Source: Treponema sp. UBA3662 (GTDB lineage: Bacteria; Spirochaetota; Spirochaetia; Treponematales; Treponemataceae). From it: a stretch of 13,918 nucleotides of DNA. The notes under the pieces are model-generated. The model made no database searches. It was not told where the DNA came from and saw nothing but the letters and a program-made list of their open reading frames with translations. This document shows, piece after piece, positions 6,908-13,859 of this stretch. Numbering within the stretch: the stretch's first letter is position 1; every line of letters starts with the position of its first letter. Position numbers and translations under genes: made by a program. The stretch covers positions 1 through 13,918 of the forward strand of contig DFJV01000131.1 of assembly GCA_002373205.1 (NCBI GenBank), read 5' to 3'.

Positions 6908-6957
6908 GCCCCCTGCATGCTTTACATGCAATATCTGAGAAAAACATATTGAGGGGC
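6908..6957 (-). promoter_or_regulatory. Possible three-way-junction RNA in the pnt leader
   Basis: Within the transcribed leader, GCCCCT (6957-6952) can pair with AGGGGGC (6914-6908, one bulged G), closing two adjacent hairpins: CAATAT/ATATTG (6951-6946 with 6934-6929, 11-base loop) and GCATG/CATGC (6929-6925 with 6919-6915, 5-base loop). The three helices join with almost no unpaired bases. The leader is unusually long for this genome; rpsP has about 70 nt. I do not recognise a known riboswitch class. The structure is read from the sequence; the regulatory role is inference. Confidence 0.4.
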
Positions 6958-6977
6958 ACATAGTTTTGGTGCATTAA

Positions 6978-6993
6978 GTTAGCTAAAACTAAC
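6978..6993. promoter_or_regulatory. Operator-like inverted repeat at the pnt start site
   Basis: GTTAG and CTAAC flank a 6-base centre (CTAAAA), and the repeat begins about seven bases downstream of the -10 element, so it would cover the transcription start. It could be a repressor site, or fold as a small 5' hairpin in the RNA. No regulator is nearby. Confidence 0.35.
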
Positions 6994-7000
6994 TGTATGC

Positions 7001-7029
7001 ATATTATATTTTATTTGTTTTTTTTTCAA
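7001..7029 (-). promoter_or_regulatory. Sigma70-type promoter of the pnt operon
   Basis: TTGAAA (7029-7024) and TAATAT (7006-7001) are separated by exactly 17 bases, mostly A. The predicted start near 6994 gives a leader of about 160 bases. The -35 lies 37 bases beyond the stop of the neighbouring accessory gene, with no terminator between, so read-through from upstream is possible. Confidence 0.85.
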
Positions 7030-7066
7030 GTGATATTGCAGGTTATATCTTAAATTTTCTGGTTTT

Positions 7067-8176
7067 CTAATTTTCGCAAAACCAATGCTCTCTGCAGCCG
7101 GAAAACTTAATCAGAAAATCAATTTCGGCAAGGCAAGTGTCGGAATATTTTTCTCCTTTGTAAAATGACTTTACAATAATTTGCGAAGAAGACCATTCTG
7201 ATTCCTGGTAAGAAAGAGTGTCATCTTTACAAAAGAAGCTGTCACCTTTTTCTGATTCTATTCCGCGGATTCTGTTGTTTGCCTTGTAAGCACTGGTACT
7301 GCTTGCGTAGCCGTTTACGATTCTGATTGACTTGCATGTAAATGGCTCTTTGTTGGGCTGCGTAATTTTTATTGCCAGAAGATTGTCTTTGGTGTCTTCC
7401 ACAAAGGCAGTCTTTTCGTTGCCGTCAAATGCGTTCTGCAATGTGTACATAAAAGGCCTTGCATTGTCGATGAGCGGAAAAGTTGCCTCTATGCGGATTG
7501 CCTTGATTGCCTTTTCAAAATCCATGCTTTTTGGAAACTTTGCCATAAAGTCTTTGTCAAAATAAATCCAAAAGCCTTCGCTTTTTTTGGTAACCTCACG
7601 CCTTTCTTCCATAAAAAAATCAACTTCGGAATCAACAGTTTTTGTAAGCAGCAATGCAGAAATATTTTTATCCTTCGCTATTACAGAAAAGTTTTCGTAT
7701 ATATGCTGCTCTATATTTGTATATATTCCGCCGTCGCCATAATATTCATAGACAGGATAAGCTCCAAGACATTTTGTTGCCTTGCCAGATTTTACAAATA
7801 CAAACTGATACAAGCCATCAAGGTAGCAACCTTGGTCACTGCTATATTCATCTTTAGCCCAGCGGCGGAATCCACCGTCGTAATCATAGGACAGCATCCT
7901 GTAAATTGTTCCGTTTTCATAAGGCTCTTTGTATATTTTGTAAAACACGAGGTTAAGAGGCTCCAGACCACCGTGAATCGTATAATAACCGTTTTCGCTG
8001 TTGTAATATTCAATGAGCGGCTCTAGCTCATTCCTCAATCTTTCTATTTCAGATTCACCCTTCACCTCTTTTATCTGCTCATAATGATTTCCAAAAACCA
8101 CCTGTCTAAAGTCATAGGCAAACAAGGCCTGAGCAAATCCGTTCAACAAAACAAAAATACATATTATCTTTATCAT
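7067..8176 (-). CDS. Secreted protein with F5/8-type-C-like (NADase-translocation type) domain
   Basis: A signal peptide is clear (MIKIICIFVLLNGFAQALFA, cleavage near 20-21). Residues about 45-235 hold an unrecognised, aromatic-rich domain (YYTIHGGLEPLNLVFYKIY, MLSYDYDGGFRRWAKDEY). Residues about 245-358 resemble the discoidin-like domain often called NADase-type glycan-binding: AFDGNEKTAFVED, a KSIRIVNGYASST strand, YKANNRIRGIE, and YKGEKYSDTCLAEIDFLI near the end. In the family this domain probably binds glycans or partners on secreted proteins. Catalytic function, if any, is unknown. The ATG at 8176 has only a weak AGGA nine bases upstream and follows vapC by 18 bases, so it may be co-transcribed with the toxin-antitoxin pair. 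It is the last accessory gene before the pnt promoter. Confidence 0.8.
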   Translation of the reverse strand: MIKIICIFVLLNGFAQALFAYDFRQVVFGNHYEQIKEVKGESEIERLRNELEPLIEYYNSENGYYTIHGGLEPLNLVFYKIYKEPYENGTIYRMLSYDYDGGFRRWAKDEYSSDQGCYLDGLYQFVFVKSGKATKCLGAYPVYEYYGDGGIYTNIEQHIYENFSVIAKDKNISALLLTKTVDSEVDFFMEERREVTKKSEGFWIYFDKDFMAKFPKSMDFEKAIKAIRIEATFPLIDNARPFMYTLQNAFDGNEKTAFVEDTKDNLLAIKITQPNKEPFTCKSIRIVNGYASSTSAYKANNRIRGIESEKGDSFFCKDDTLSYQESEWSSSQIIVKSFYKGEKYSDTCLAEIDFLIKFSGCREHWFCEN

Positions 8177-8194
8177 ATTTTATTATCCTAAAAT

Positions 8195-8617
8195 TTACTT
8201 GTTAGCAAGCCCTTCAATATACTGCTGCGGGGTCTGTACAATCAACCTTGGATTTTTATAATCACGAACATTTCTTGTAATTATAAATTCTATTTTGCTG
8301 TCTAAAGCCGTAAAATATTGCAAAGCATCTTCAAAATCTGAAAGTTCCGAATTTAAAGCCAAGTCAACTTCTTTTGCATTCACAGAAACAACATCTACAA
8401 TGACCCTAAGTTTTCTTAAACATTCTTTAGCTTTTTCAATTCCCAGATGCTTACGAAGCAAATAATAAACATTTGCAAAAACCAAAGAGGTGGTAACAAG
8501 TTTTACCTTTTTCTCATCACCCAAAGAAAGAATTTGAGCCGAATATTCATAAAAATGTTCGCGTCGTTCAAGCACATCTAAAATAACATCAGAATCAATA
8601 AAAAGAACTTTACTCAT
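8195..8617 (-). CDS. VapC-type PIN-domain toxin
   Basis: A 140-residue PIN domain of the PIN_3 type, a Mg2+-dependent RNase. The acidic residues expected at the active site are Asp8 (FIDSDVILDVL), Asp94 and Asp97 (SDFEDALQ), and Asp119 in the TRNxxD motif (114-119). The usual second-helix Glu is Asn49 (FANVYYLLRK), a pattern I associate with a subfamily found in Bacteroidetes and spirochaetes. The ATG overlaps the antitoxin stop by eight bases, so the toxin is translated after its antitoxin. PIN toxins usually cut tRNA or rRNA and are held inactive by the antitoxin. Target here unknown. Confidence 0.88.
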   Translation of the reverse strand: MSKVLFIDSDVILDVLERREHFYEYSAQILSLGDEKKVKLVTTSLVFANVYYLLRKHLGIEKAKECLRKLRVIVDVVSVNAKEVDLALNSELSDFEDALQYFTALDSKIEFIITRNVRDYKNPRLIVQTPQQYIEGLANK

Positions 8618-8849
8618 ACTTTGCTTCCAAGTAGTTTATATAATCATCTTTATCATCGCTCTGATTAGGAATTATTCCACTTAATTCTTGAACAAGCGGT
8701 GATATTTTTCGGTTCTTAGATTGGGAAGAAAGTAAATTCCTAAAAAATGATTCCACAATCTGTGATATGCTGGAATTATTTTCGGAAGCATACCCTTTCA
8801 TCGAGGCAATAACAGAACTGTCCATACTCAAAGTTAATTTTGCATCCAT
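8610..8849 (-). CDS. Ribbon-helix-helix-like antitoxin
   Basis: A 79-residue protein. The N-terminal strand KLTLSMD (4-10) followed by two helices (SSVIASMKGYASENN and SSISQIVESFFRNLL, 11-40) fits a ribbon-helix-helix DNA-binding fold of the DUF6364 type that accompanies PIN toxins. The acidic C-terminal half (about 50-79, ending YINYLEAKYE) would wrap the toxin. I chose ATG at 8849, not the upstream in-frame ATG at 8903: it starts the RHH strand and has AAAGGAG six bases upstream, whereas the longer version would translate the promoter itself. Paired repeats in that promoter are probable binding sites. Confidence 0.85.
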   Translation of the reverse strand: MDAKLTLSMDSSVIASMKGYASENNSSISQIVESFFRNLLSSQSKNRKISPLVQELSGIIPNQSDDKDDYINYLEAKYE

Positions 8850-8858
8850 ACAGAGCTC

Positions 8859-8897
8859 CTTTACGTATAATATAACATTTTCTTTACGTAAAGTCAA
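8859..8897 (-). promoter_or_regulatory. Toxin-antitoxin promoter with two operator copies
   Basis: TTGACT (8897-8892) and TATATT (8874-8869) are 17 bases apart. A perfect 12-bp palindrome CTTTACGTAAAG (8882-8893) overlaps the end of the -35 and part of the spacer. A second copy sharing TACGTAAAG (8867-8859) lies just after the -10 and runs into the Shine-Dalgarno. The two ACGT centres are 23 bp apart, about two helical turns. This fits autoregulation by an RHH antitoxin. Confidence 0.82.
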
Positions 8898-8916
8898 ATT
8901 CAAAAAAGCAAAAAAT

Positions 8917-9339
8917 CTATATTACAAATCCTAGCTCCAAATATACTTGCTCTAAATCTTTTATAAAGTTTGGAAGAAAGGTTTGGTCAAGTTCAAAACT
9001 TAGCCTGCAAGTTTCTTTATAAACATTATGATTATATACTTCGCAAACAATCCTTATATGCCCCAAATCATCTGCAAGTATTTTTATTAAATCATCCTCA
9101 AAGGTCGGAGATAATTCTACAGATTTTCTTTCGTTTCTATATATTTCTTTTAGTCCACCAAGAAAATTTTTAAATAAAACCGTATCCGAATAGAATTCAA
9201 AGTTTTTTATTTCAAAAAAATGACTATGTGCATTTATAGAAAATTTGACAGACGAATTATCAAGATAGAGTACAAAAGAATAGAGAGACAACCAATTTTC
9301 TGATGTTGAAATTTTCACTTCTTTATCTGACGACTTCAT
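8917..9339 (-). CDS. Probable WapI-like immunity-type protein
   Basis: A 140-residue cytoplasmic protein without signal or membrane segment. The pattern F-x-SDTVLFKNFLGGLKEIYRN (about 49-68), then DDLGHIRIVCEV (91-102) and LSFELDQTFLPNFIKDLEQV (113-132), matches my recollection of WapI-family immunity proteins: a small beta fold with a GHI strand and a DQTxL helix start. Such proteins protect against contact-dependent toxins, but no cognate toxin is in the window, so an orphan immunity gene or other use is possible. The ATG at 9339 is chosen over 9393 because GGGAGG lies eight bases upstream. It follows the preceding gene by a 57-base linker. Confidence 0.6.
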   Translation of the reverse strand: MKSSDKEVKISTSENWLSLYSFVLYLDNSSVKFSINAHSHFFEIKNFEFYSDTVLFKNFLGGLKEIYRNERKSVELSPTFEDDLIKILADDLGHIRIVCEVYNHNVYKETCRLSFELDQTFLPNFIKDLEQVYLELGFVI

Positions 9340-9396
9340 TTTTTTAACCTCCCAAAGCCAATAAAAAATGAGCAAGTCTGCTTCTTTGTTCAAACA

Positions 9397-10083
9397 CTAA
9401 AGCTCAATTTTTATAACGCTTTGGAATTTCTCACCTTCTTTTCCCTCAATGTTTAAACCACCTTCAATATCAAACTCATACTTTCTTTTCCCAACCTTTC
9501 TAACTTTTCTGATTTGTATCCATCCAGCATAAATCTTTTTATCTGCTAATTCTTTTACACAATCAATTGTTTTTATTTCTTTGCCATCAGAATAGTTATA
9601 AAATTCAATCTTCCTCATAACAGAATCTGGATTGATTAAAACATTATCTTCCACATCTTCAAATGGGTAGTAAGATGTTACTACTCTTACAATTGAAAGA
9701 TTTTTATAACTTCTGTATTCAAATCTTGTCCCTCCGCCAGAAGTTCTCCAAACTTTTATCAAATAATCTTTTGTCCACTTAACATCTTGACATGCCCAGC
9801 CCGGCTCACATTCAGCTATTATTTCATTTGTTTTTAAATCATATAGAGTCATAAGAAATGCCTTAGCCTTATCGGGCCTATGATAAACGAGCATTTTTTT
9901 ATTGTCCGGAGAAATATAAAAATCTTGAATCAATTCCCAGTTTTGAAAATTTGTAATCCGATTATTGTTTTCGTCATAAATCTGTTTAGAGTATGATTTT
10001 CCATCAATTCTATATTTTGATTCTTGCGAAAAAACTAAAGAGTTTATAATTAATAATGAAAATATTAAAACTACTTTTTTCAT
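9397..10083 (-). CDS. Secreted protein of unknown function, beta-propeller-like segments
   Basis: It has a signal peptide (MKKVVLIFSLLIINSLVFS, cleavage before QES) and 228 residues. Segments such as DFYISPDNKKMLVYHRPD (54-71) followed by FLMTLYDLKTNEI resemble blades of WD40/TolB-like propellers, but the protein is too short for a full propeller. WACQDVKWTKDYLIKVWR and a C-terminal GKRKYEFDIEGGLNIEG are further landmarks. There is no lipobox, so it is probably periplasmic. AGGAG lies six bases before the ATG at 10083. No family can be named with confidence. Confidence 0.75.
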   Translation of the reverse strand: MKKVVLIFSLLIINSLVFSQESKYRIDGKSYSKQIYDENNNRITNFQNWELIQDFYISPDNKKMLVYHRPDKAKAFLMTLYDLKTNEIIAECEPGWACQDVKWTKDYLIKVWRTSGGGTRFEYRSYKNLSIVRVVTSYYPFEDVEDNVLINPDSVMRKIEFYNYSDGKEIKTIDCVKELADKKIYAGWIQIRKVRKVGKRKYEFDIEGGLNIEGKEGEKFQSVIKIEL

Positions 10084-10142
10084 TTCGTTCTCCTATAGCT
10101 TGCAGTACAGCGGCTCGCCAGCCACGAACCTTTGTTATACAA
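10084..10142 (-). other. Cassette-type linker with attC-like left end
   Basis: After the stop at 10143 the minus strand reads TTGTATAACAAAGG, a fair match to the RYYYAAC-AA left end of integron attC sites. A GC-rich hairpin follows (GGCT/AGCC, 10123-10112). No GTTRRRY right end is seen before the next gene, so the site is incomplete if real. Confidence 0.3.
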
Positions 10143-10508
10143 TTATTTTATTTTCTTAACCTTATACTTAATTAATTTTAAATCAAAAATTTCACCATTC
10201 TCATTATAAATACGAATTGTATCATTATCAAGCAATTCTGTTTTCTTAATAAAAATCCATTGAACATCCCTTTCCCAAAAGGGATTATACCAAACTGAAT
10301 AAATTGAAATTGTTTTCTTTATTTTTGAATCACTTACAGATTTGATGATTACCTGTCCCTGTCCGCAAAAAATTCCTTCTGAATAATCTGCAATATATTC
10401 GTAGCCGTTATGAATTATTGACGGAACTTCCGGAGCCGGAGTTCTCTTTGCATACAAAAACGAGAATGAGAATATAAATACACTTAACAATATGATTTTC
10501 TTTTTCAT
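10143..10508 (-). CDS. Small secreted protein, APEVPS / ERDVQWIFI family
   Basis: A 121-residue exported protein: signal MKKKIILLSVFIFSFSFLYA, mature start KRTPAPEVPSIIHNGYEYIA. The pattern of a Pro-rich start, a short beta domain and WYNPFWERDVQWIFIKKTEL (73-92), then NENGEIFDLKL, resembles a conserved family of small exported hypothetical proteins I have seen in varied bacteria; no function is known to me. AGGAG lies upstream of the ATG at 10508. It is only 34 bases from the membrane-protein gene before it, with no core motif between, so the two may form one unit. Confidence 0.75.
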   Translation of the reverse strand: MKKKIILLSVFIFSFSFLYAKRTPAPEVPSIIHNGYEYIADYSEGIFCGQGQVIIKSVSDSKIKKTISIYSVWYNPFWERDVQWIFIKKTELLDNDTIRIYNENGEIFDLKLIKYKVKKIK

Positions 10509-10542
10509 TAAACACTCCTAGTCCTAAAGTTCAATTATTTTT

Positions 10543-11010
10543 TTAGCTTTCGATTTTTACCCATACAACATCTTTGTTTAACTTTTTAATCCGTAAAAAC
10601 AAATCTTGCAGATGCTGATTATGTATTAGCTGAGGAAAGGGAACAACTATCTCTTTTACACTTTGGTCTTTTGTTTTTATTTGCACGGTATAACGCCAAT
10701 GTCCTCCTCCATGAACTGCTTTATCTACAATAAAGTCACGTTTAATTTTTACAACATCAACAAAATCTATACTTTCTATGCCACTAAAGCTTCGAATTAC
10801 AAGATGAGTATCATCATAAAAAATACATTCATAGAATTCATTGATTATTGCAAATAAAAATAGAAAAATAAAAACGATAGGAATTATTGAGTACCATCCA
10901 TTAAGATGCTCCAAGTATATAACAGCTAAGGCTACTAAAAATACAACAAGAGCCAATGAGTTCATAACTATACGTACAATATTTTCTTTTCCTATTCCAA
11001 TCTTTTCCAT
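10543..11010 (-). CDS. Two-helix membrane protein with PH-like C-terminal domain
   Basis: A 155-residue protein. Two hydrophobic helices (about 17-34 and 40-60) are joined by a tight LEHLNGWYS turn. The soluble remainder (ECIFYDDTHLVIRSFSGIESIDFVDVVKIKRD onward) has the strand pattern of bacterial PH-like domains (YcxB/bPH type) that follow two-helix anchors; this is a fold guess. The ATG at 11010 is preferred over GTG at 11034 because GGAG lies seven bases upstream. Probably co-transcribed with the small secreted protein that follows. Confidence 0.75.
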   Translation of the reverse strand: MEKIGIGKENIVRIVMNSLALVVFLVALAVIYLEHLNGWYSIIPIVFIFLFLFAIINEFYECIFYDDTHLVIRSFSGIESIDFVDVVKIKRDFIVDKAVHGGGHWRYTVQIKTKDQSVKEIVVPFPQLIHNQHLQDLFLRIKKLNKDVVWVKIES

Positions 11011-11096
11011 TATTTCTCTCCCCTCTATTAGCACACCGTTAACAACTACTTAAACCACAGGCAGCTTGACTACCTGCCAGATTCAAAGATTTGTCA
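11011..11096 (-). other. Cassette-type linker, best attC-like candidate
   Basis: TTGTTAACG (minus strand, core 11045-11039) resembles an attC right end. Upstream, AACCACA (minus strand, 11103-11097) overlaps the stop of the DUF4304-like gene and pairs with TGTGGTT (11059-11053), enclosing a GGCAG/CTGCC hairpin (11078-11074 with 11064-11060). No T-run follows, so it is not a terminator. An imperfect stem of about 70 bp ending in GTTRRRY-like bases is what attC looks like. Confidence 0.35.
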
Positions 11097-12143
11097 TGTG
11101 GTTATTCCATATTTCTCCATAACCTCTTCATAAGTAGGTTCATTTTCTCTAATTTCTATTATACATCCTTCTTGGCCTTCTTCATAGTTTTCATTTGGAC
11201 AAACCGAAACTTGAAATTTGCCTTCTGGTTTATTTATTTTGTAATAAACATGAAATTTGATTACGTCGAATTTATGATATTTGTCTGCTCGTTGAAATGC
11301 AAAAAAATCTTTCTTGGCAAGTTCTGAAAGTTTGCTTTCGTCATATCCCGGATTCATTTTTAAATCATCAAATGAAAATATTAAATATTTATCTTTTTCA
11401 TTTTTGTTAATTTTATTTTCTTCTACTTCAAACAAGACTTTTTTAGAATAATTGCAACAGACTATTCTTTCTATACTTATAAAGTCTTTTTTTATTGCTT
11501 CTCCAGAAAAAACAATCTTTAAACCATTCAGTTCTTTTCCTTGATTTAATATTTCAATGGGAAAGCTATCAAGATTACATTCGCTTACTAACATATCAGT
11601 GCAAGCACAATACTGAATTTTAGGAGGCAATCTTTTTTCTTTTTCAAGATTAAATATTAAAACTTCTTCTTCGGGTATTTTTTGCTGAATATCCTTAAAT
11701 ATTTTTGAACATTTTTCTTCAATATTATTTGAACATTTTATGTCTCTTGAAATTTCAGGAACTGTATCCAGATATTTTTCCATTGCTTCATAAAAAGTAT
11801 TGGTATAGTTATTTAAAAGTTTACCTAAGAAAGTTAGCATTTTAATTAAGTCATTTTCATCAAAAAAACTCCAGCTGTCATAAAATGCATATTTCATTTT
11901 ATTTTCTAGCCGATTAAAAGTGAGCCAATATGATTGGTCATCTCTTAAGTATGTATAATAATTTACAAAAATAGTTTTTTCTGACGCAGCTAAATTAAAC
12001 TGACTTTTTTGAAGTACGATTTTTTCCAAATACCTTCCATTTATTCTTGTGAAATTTAAATTTGTTTTCTTAAACCCCAATTTTTTCATTATTGGGGTGA
12101 TTATTTCTTTTATATGTAATTTAAAATTAAATATATCATCCAT
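11094..12143 (-). CDS. DUF4304-like N-terminal protein, C-terminal region unknown
   Basis: A 349-residue soluble protein. The first 100 or so residues (FKLHIKEIITPIMKKLGFKK, then an Asn-Phe-x-Arg motif, IVLQKSQFN and IFVNYYTYL) match the DUF4304 pattern of an N-terminal helix, a GFKK turn and a QKS strand. Function of that family is unknown; it is common in defence- and mobile-associated contexts. Residues 110-349 are Lys/Glu-rich with several Cys (CSNNIEEKC, YCACTDM, VCCNY) and no motif I recognise. AGGAAG lies seven bases before the ATG at 12143. Composition is very AT-rich. Confidence 0.78.
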   Translation of the reverse strand: MDDIFNFKLHIKEIITPIMKKLGFKKTNLNFTRINGRYLEKIVLQKSQFNLAASEKTIFVNYYTYLRDDQSYWLTFNRLENKMKYAFYDSWSFFDENDLIKMLTFLGKLLNNYTNTFYEAMEKYLDTVPEISRDIKCSNNIEEKCSKIFKDIQQKIPEEEVLIFNLEKEKRLPPKIQYCACTDMLVSECNLDSFPIEILNQGKELNGLKIVFSGEAIKKDFISIERIVCCNYSKKVLFEVEENKINKNEKDKYLIFSFDDLKMNPGYDESKLSELAKKDFFAFQRADKYHKFDVIKFHVYYKINKPEGKFQVSVCPNENYEEGQEGCIIEIRENEPTYEEVMEKYGITT

Positions 12144-12203
12144 TTTTTACTTCCTGCGCTACTGCATGGGCACACACATAACAATGAACGGGGTTAGAAT
12201 ATG
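12144..12203 (-). other. Cassette-type linker with TTGTTAT core
   Basis: After the HEAT-protein stop the minus strand reads TTCTAACC, eight bases, then TTGTTATGTGTGTGC (core 12184-12178). The order of an AAC box followed by TT-GTTAnn resembles the right half of attC. It shares TTGTTA and GTGTGC with the linker at 11011-11096. No promoter is visible in these 60 bases. Confidence 0.3.
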
Positions 12204-13859
12204 TTATTTACCCCAACCTGCAAGTAATTCATTTGCTAAATCTTTAACCATATTTTCTTTACTATTCTTATATTTTTCAATATATCTTTTTGCCTTTTCA
12301 CCTTTAATTTTTGACAATGCGACTAAATAAGTCCGAGCGTTATAATCACTATGGGCACTTTCTTTCTCGCAAGTTTTAATTATTGCATCTACAGAAGATT
12401 CATCTTTTAAATTTGCCAGCCCCATAGCAGCATTCATCTTTATAAAAGAATCCTCTTTAGCATTTTCTAATATTTCCAGAAATATCTTTTTATGATTTTG
12501 TTTTGGGAAAGTTGACAGATATTCAATCGAGCTTCTTTGCCACTCCAAGCTCTTTTCTGTCTGGTATATTTTTTCATAAGTAGTTTGAAGCGAGTCAATT
12601 TTATTTTCTATTAATACATTGGTGATTGAAACAACTCTTTGTTCTGGAGCTTTTAACATTTCTATCAGTTTATTTAAAACTTCAACAGGTTGCTTTCCTT
12701 TCAAAGCATCTACAGTCCAATACCTGACTGAAGAATCTTTGCTGTCTAAATAAGTAAAAATTATATCCATTGACTCTTGGTCACTTCTACCTTCCAATAC
12801 ACTAATTAGATATTGTTGAATTTGTATGTGTTTTGTCGTCTTTAATGCTTTCTGAACATCTTTTAATAATTCATCCGAAAATAAAAGAGGTTGTTCATTT
12901 ACACTAAAAAAATAATTTTCAGGAATCTCTCTTGTGGAAACTAAGTGTAACCAAACTTTTATATTTTCTATATTTTTTGATTCATAATATCCGTCTAATA
13001 GCTCCTCGGAAACAGGGCCTTTGTTATCCAATAACTGGTTTACAAAATCAACATCTTCTTTTGTCGGGCTGTTAGCCAAAGCCTGAATTGCAATACTCCG
13101 AGTCTTTGGATTATTTAATAACGGAATAAAATCATTTTTGAGGTTGCCAATTCTAAGTTCTTTTATAGAATAAATTGCATACCCCTTTATACTATAATCC
13201 CAGTTCTTGACTGCATCTCGCAATAATTTTTCTGTTTTTTTATTGTTTCCAGTAACTGAAAGAATTTGTGCGGCGAGAATTTTTGCCCTTACATTTTCAC
13301 TGTTAATTCTATCGTAAGCAGTTTTTTGTAAAGATTTCTTATCCAGCTGAATATACAAAGGAATCATATGACTGTCGCCAAAATTTTCGTATTCTACCAA
13401 AAAATCAAATAGAGCAGTTGTTTGTTTGCTTTTTAACAGCATCAAAGTCATACCAGCCCAAATAACATTGCCCTCGGACTTTTCGGTTTTAAGTCTTTCT
13501 AAAAGTTTTTTTTCAAATTTTTTATCACCGGCTCCTGCAATAACCAAATAAGACAATAATCGTTGGTTGTCATTTTTTGAGTTAAATAAAATATTAATAT
13601 TATTTTTGTAACTGGCAGTTTCTTTAAATTTTGACAGTGGATATTCAACAATTTGTTCATCATTTTCCATAAGCTCCATCATGTCATAGTAAGGTTCCAG
13701 AAAAACTGAATATGTCTGATACATGTTATTTAAATCTGTTTCAGTAAACTCAGTTTTAGTTGCATTGATAAAATCTTTTTCAAAATCTTCAATATTTTGC
13801 CCAAATAGAGCAATTGAAAAGAATGTTGTTAGTATCATTGATAAAATAATTTTTTTCAT
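12204..13859 (-). CDS. Secreted HEAT-repeat protein
   Basis: A signal peptide (MKKIILSMILTTFFSIALFG) is followed by about 530 residues built almost wholly of helical pairs. Repeats of HEAT type are visible near 190-235 (VRAKILAAQILSVTGNNKKT), 238-270, 375-410 (SSVRYWTVDALKGKQPVEVL) and 450-540 (FIKMNAAMGLANLKDESSVD). These usually form protein-binding scaffolds. No catalytic motif or lipobox Cys is seen, so a periplasmic or outer-surface adaptor is the fair description. AGGAAGGAAA precedes the ATG at 13859. A GC-rich hairpin with T-run lies directly upstream. Confidence 0.85.
   Translation of the reverse strand: MKKIILSMILTTFFSIALFGQNIEDFEKDFINATKTEFTETDLNNMYQTYSVFLEPYYDMMELMENDEQIVEYPLSKFKETASYKNNINILFNSKNDNQRLLSYLVIAGAGDKKFEKKLLERLKTEKSEGNVIWAGMTLMLLKSKQTTALFDFLVEYENFGDSHMIPLYIQLDKKSLQKTAYDRINSENVRAKILAAQILSVTGNNKKTEKLLRDAVKNWDYSIKGYAIYSIKELRIGNLKNDFIPLLNNPKTRSIAIQALANSPTKEDVDFVNQLLDNKGPVSEELLDGYYESKNIENIKVWLHLVSTREIPENYFFSVNEQPLLFSDELLKDVQKALKTTKHIQIQQYLISVLEGRSDQESMDIIFTYLDSKDSSVRYWTVDALKGKQPVEVLNKLIEMLKAPEQRVVSITNVLIENKIDSLQTTYEKIYQTEKSLEWQRSSIEYLSTFPKQNHKKIFLEILENAKEDSFIKMNAAMGLANLKDESSVDAIIKTCEKESAHSDYNARTYLVALSKIKGEKAKRYIEKYKNSKENMVKDLANELLAGWGK

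Noticed and set aside
8850..8903. Longer start of the antitoxin at 8903
   Set aside because: It would translate the promoter and operator; the downstream ATG has AAAGGAG and begins the ribbon strand.
9340..9393. Longer start of the WapI-like gene at 9393
   Set aside because: The ATG at 9339 has GGGAGG at good spacing; the extension covers the linker.
10112..10123. GGCT/AGCC hairpin as a terminator
   Set aside because: No T-run follows on either strand.
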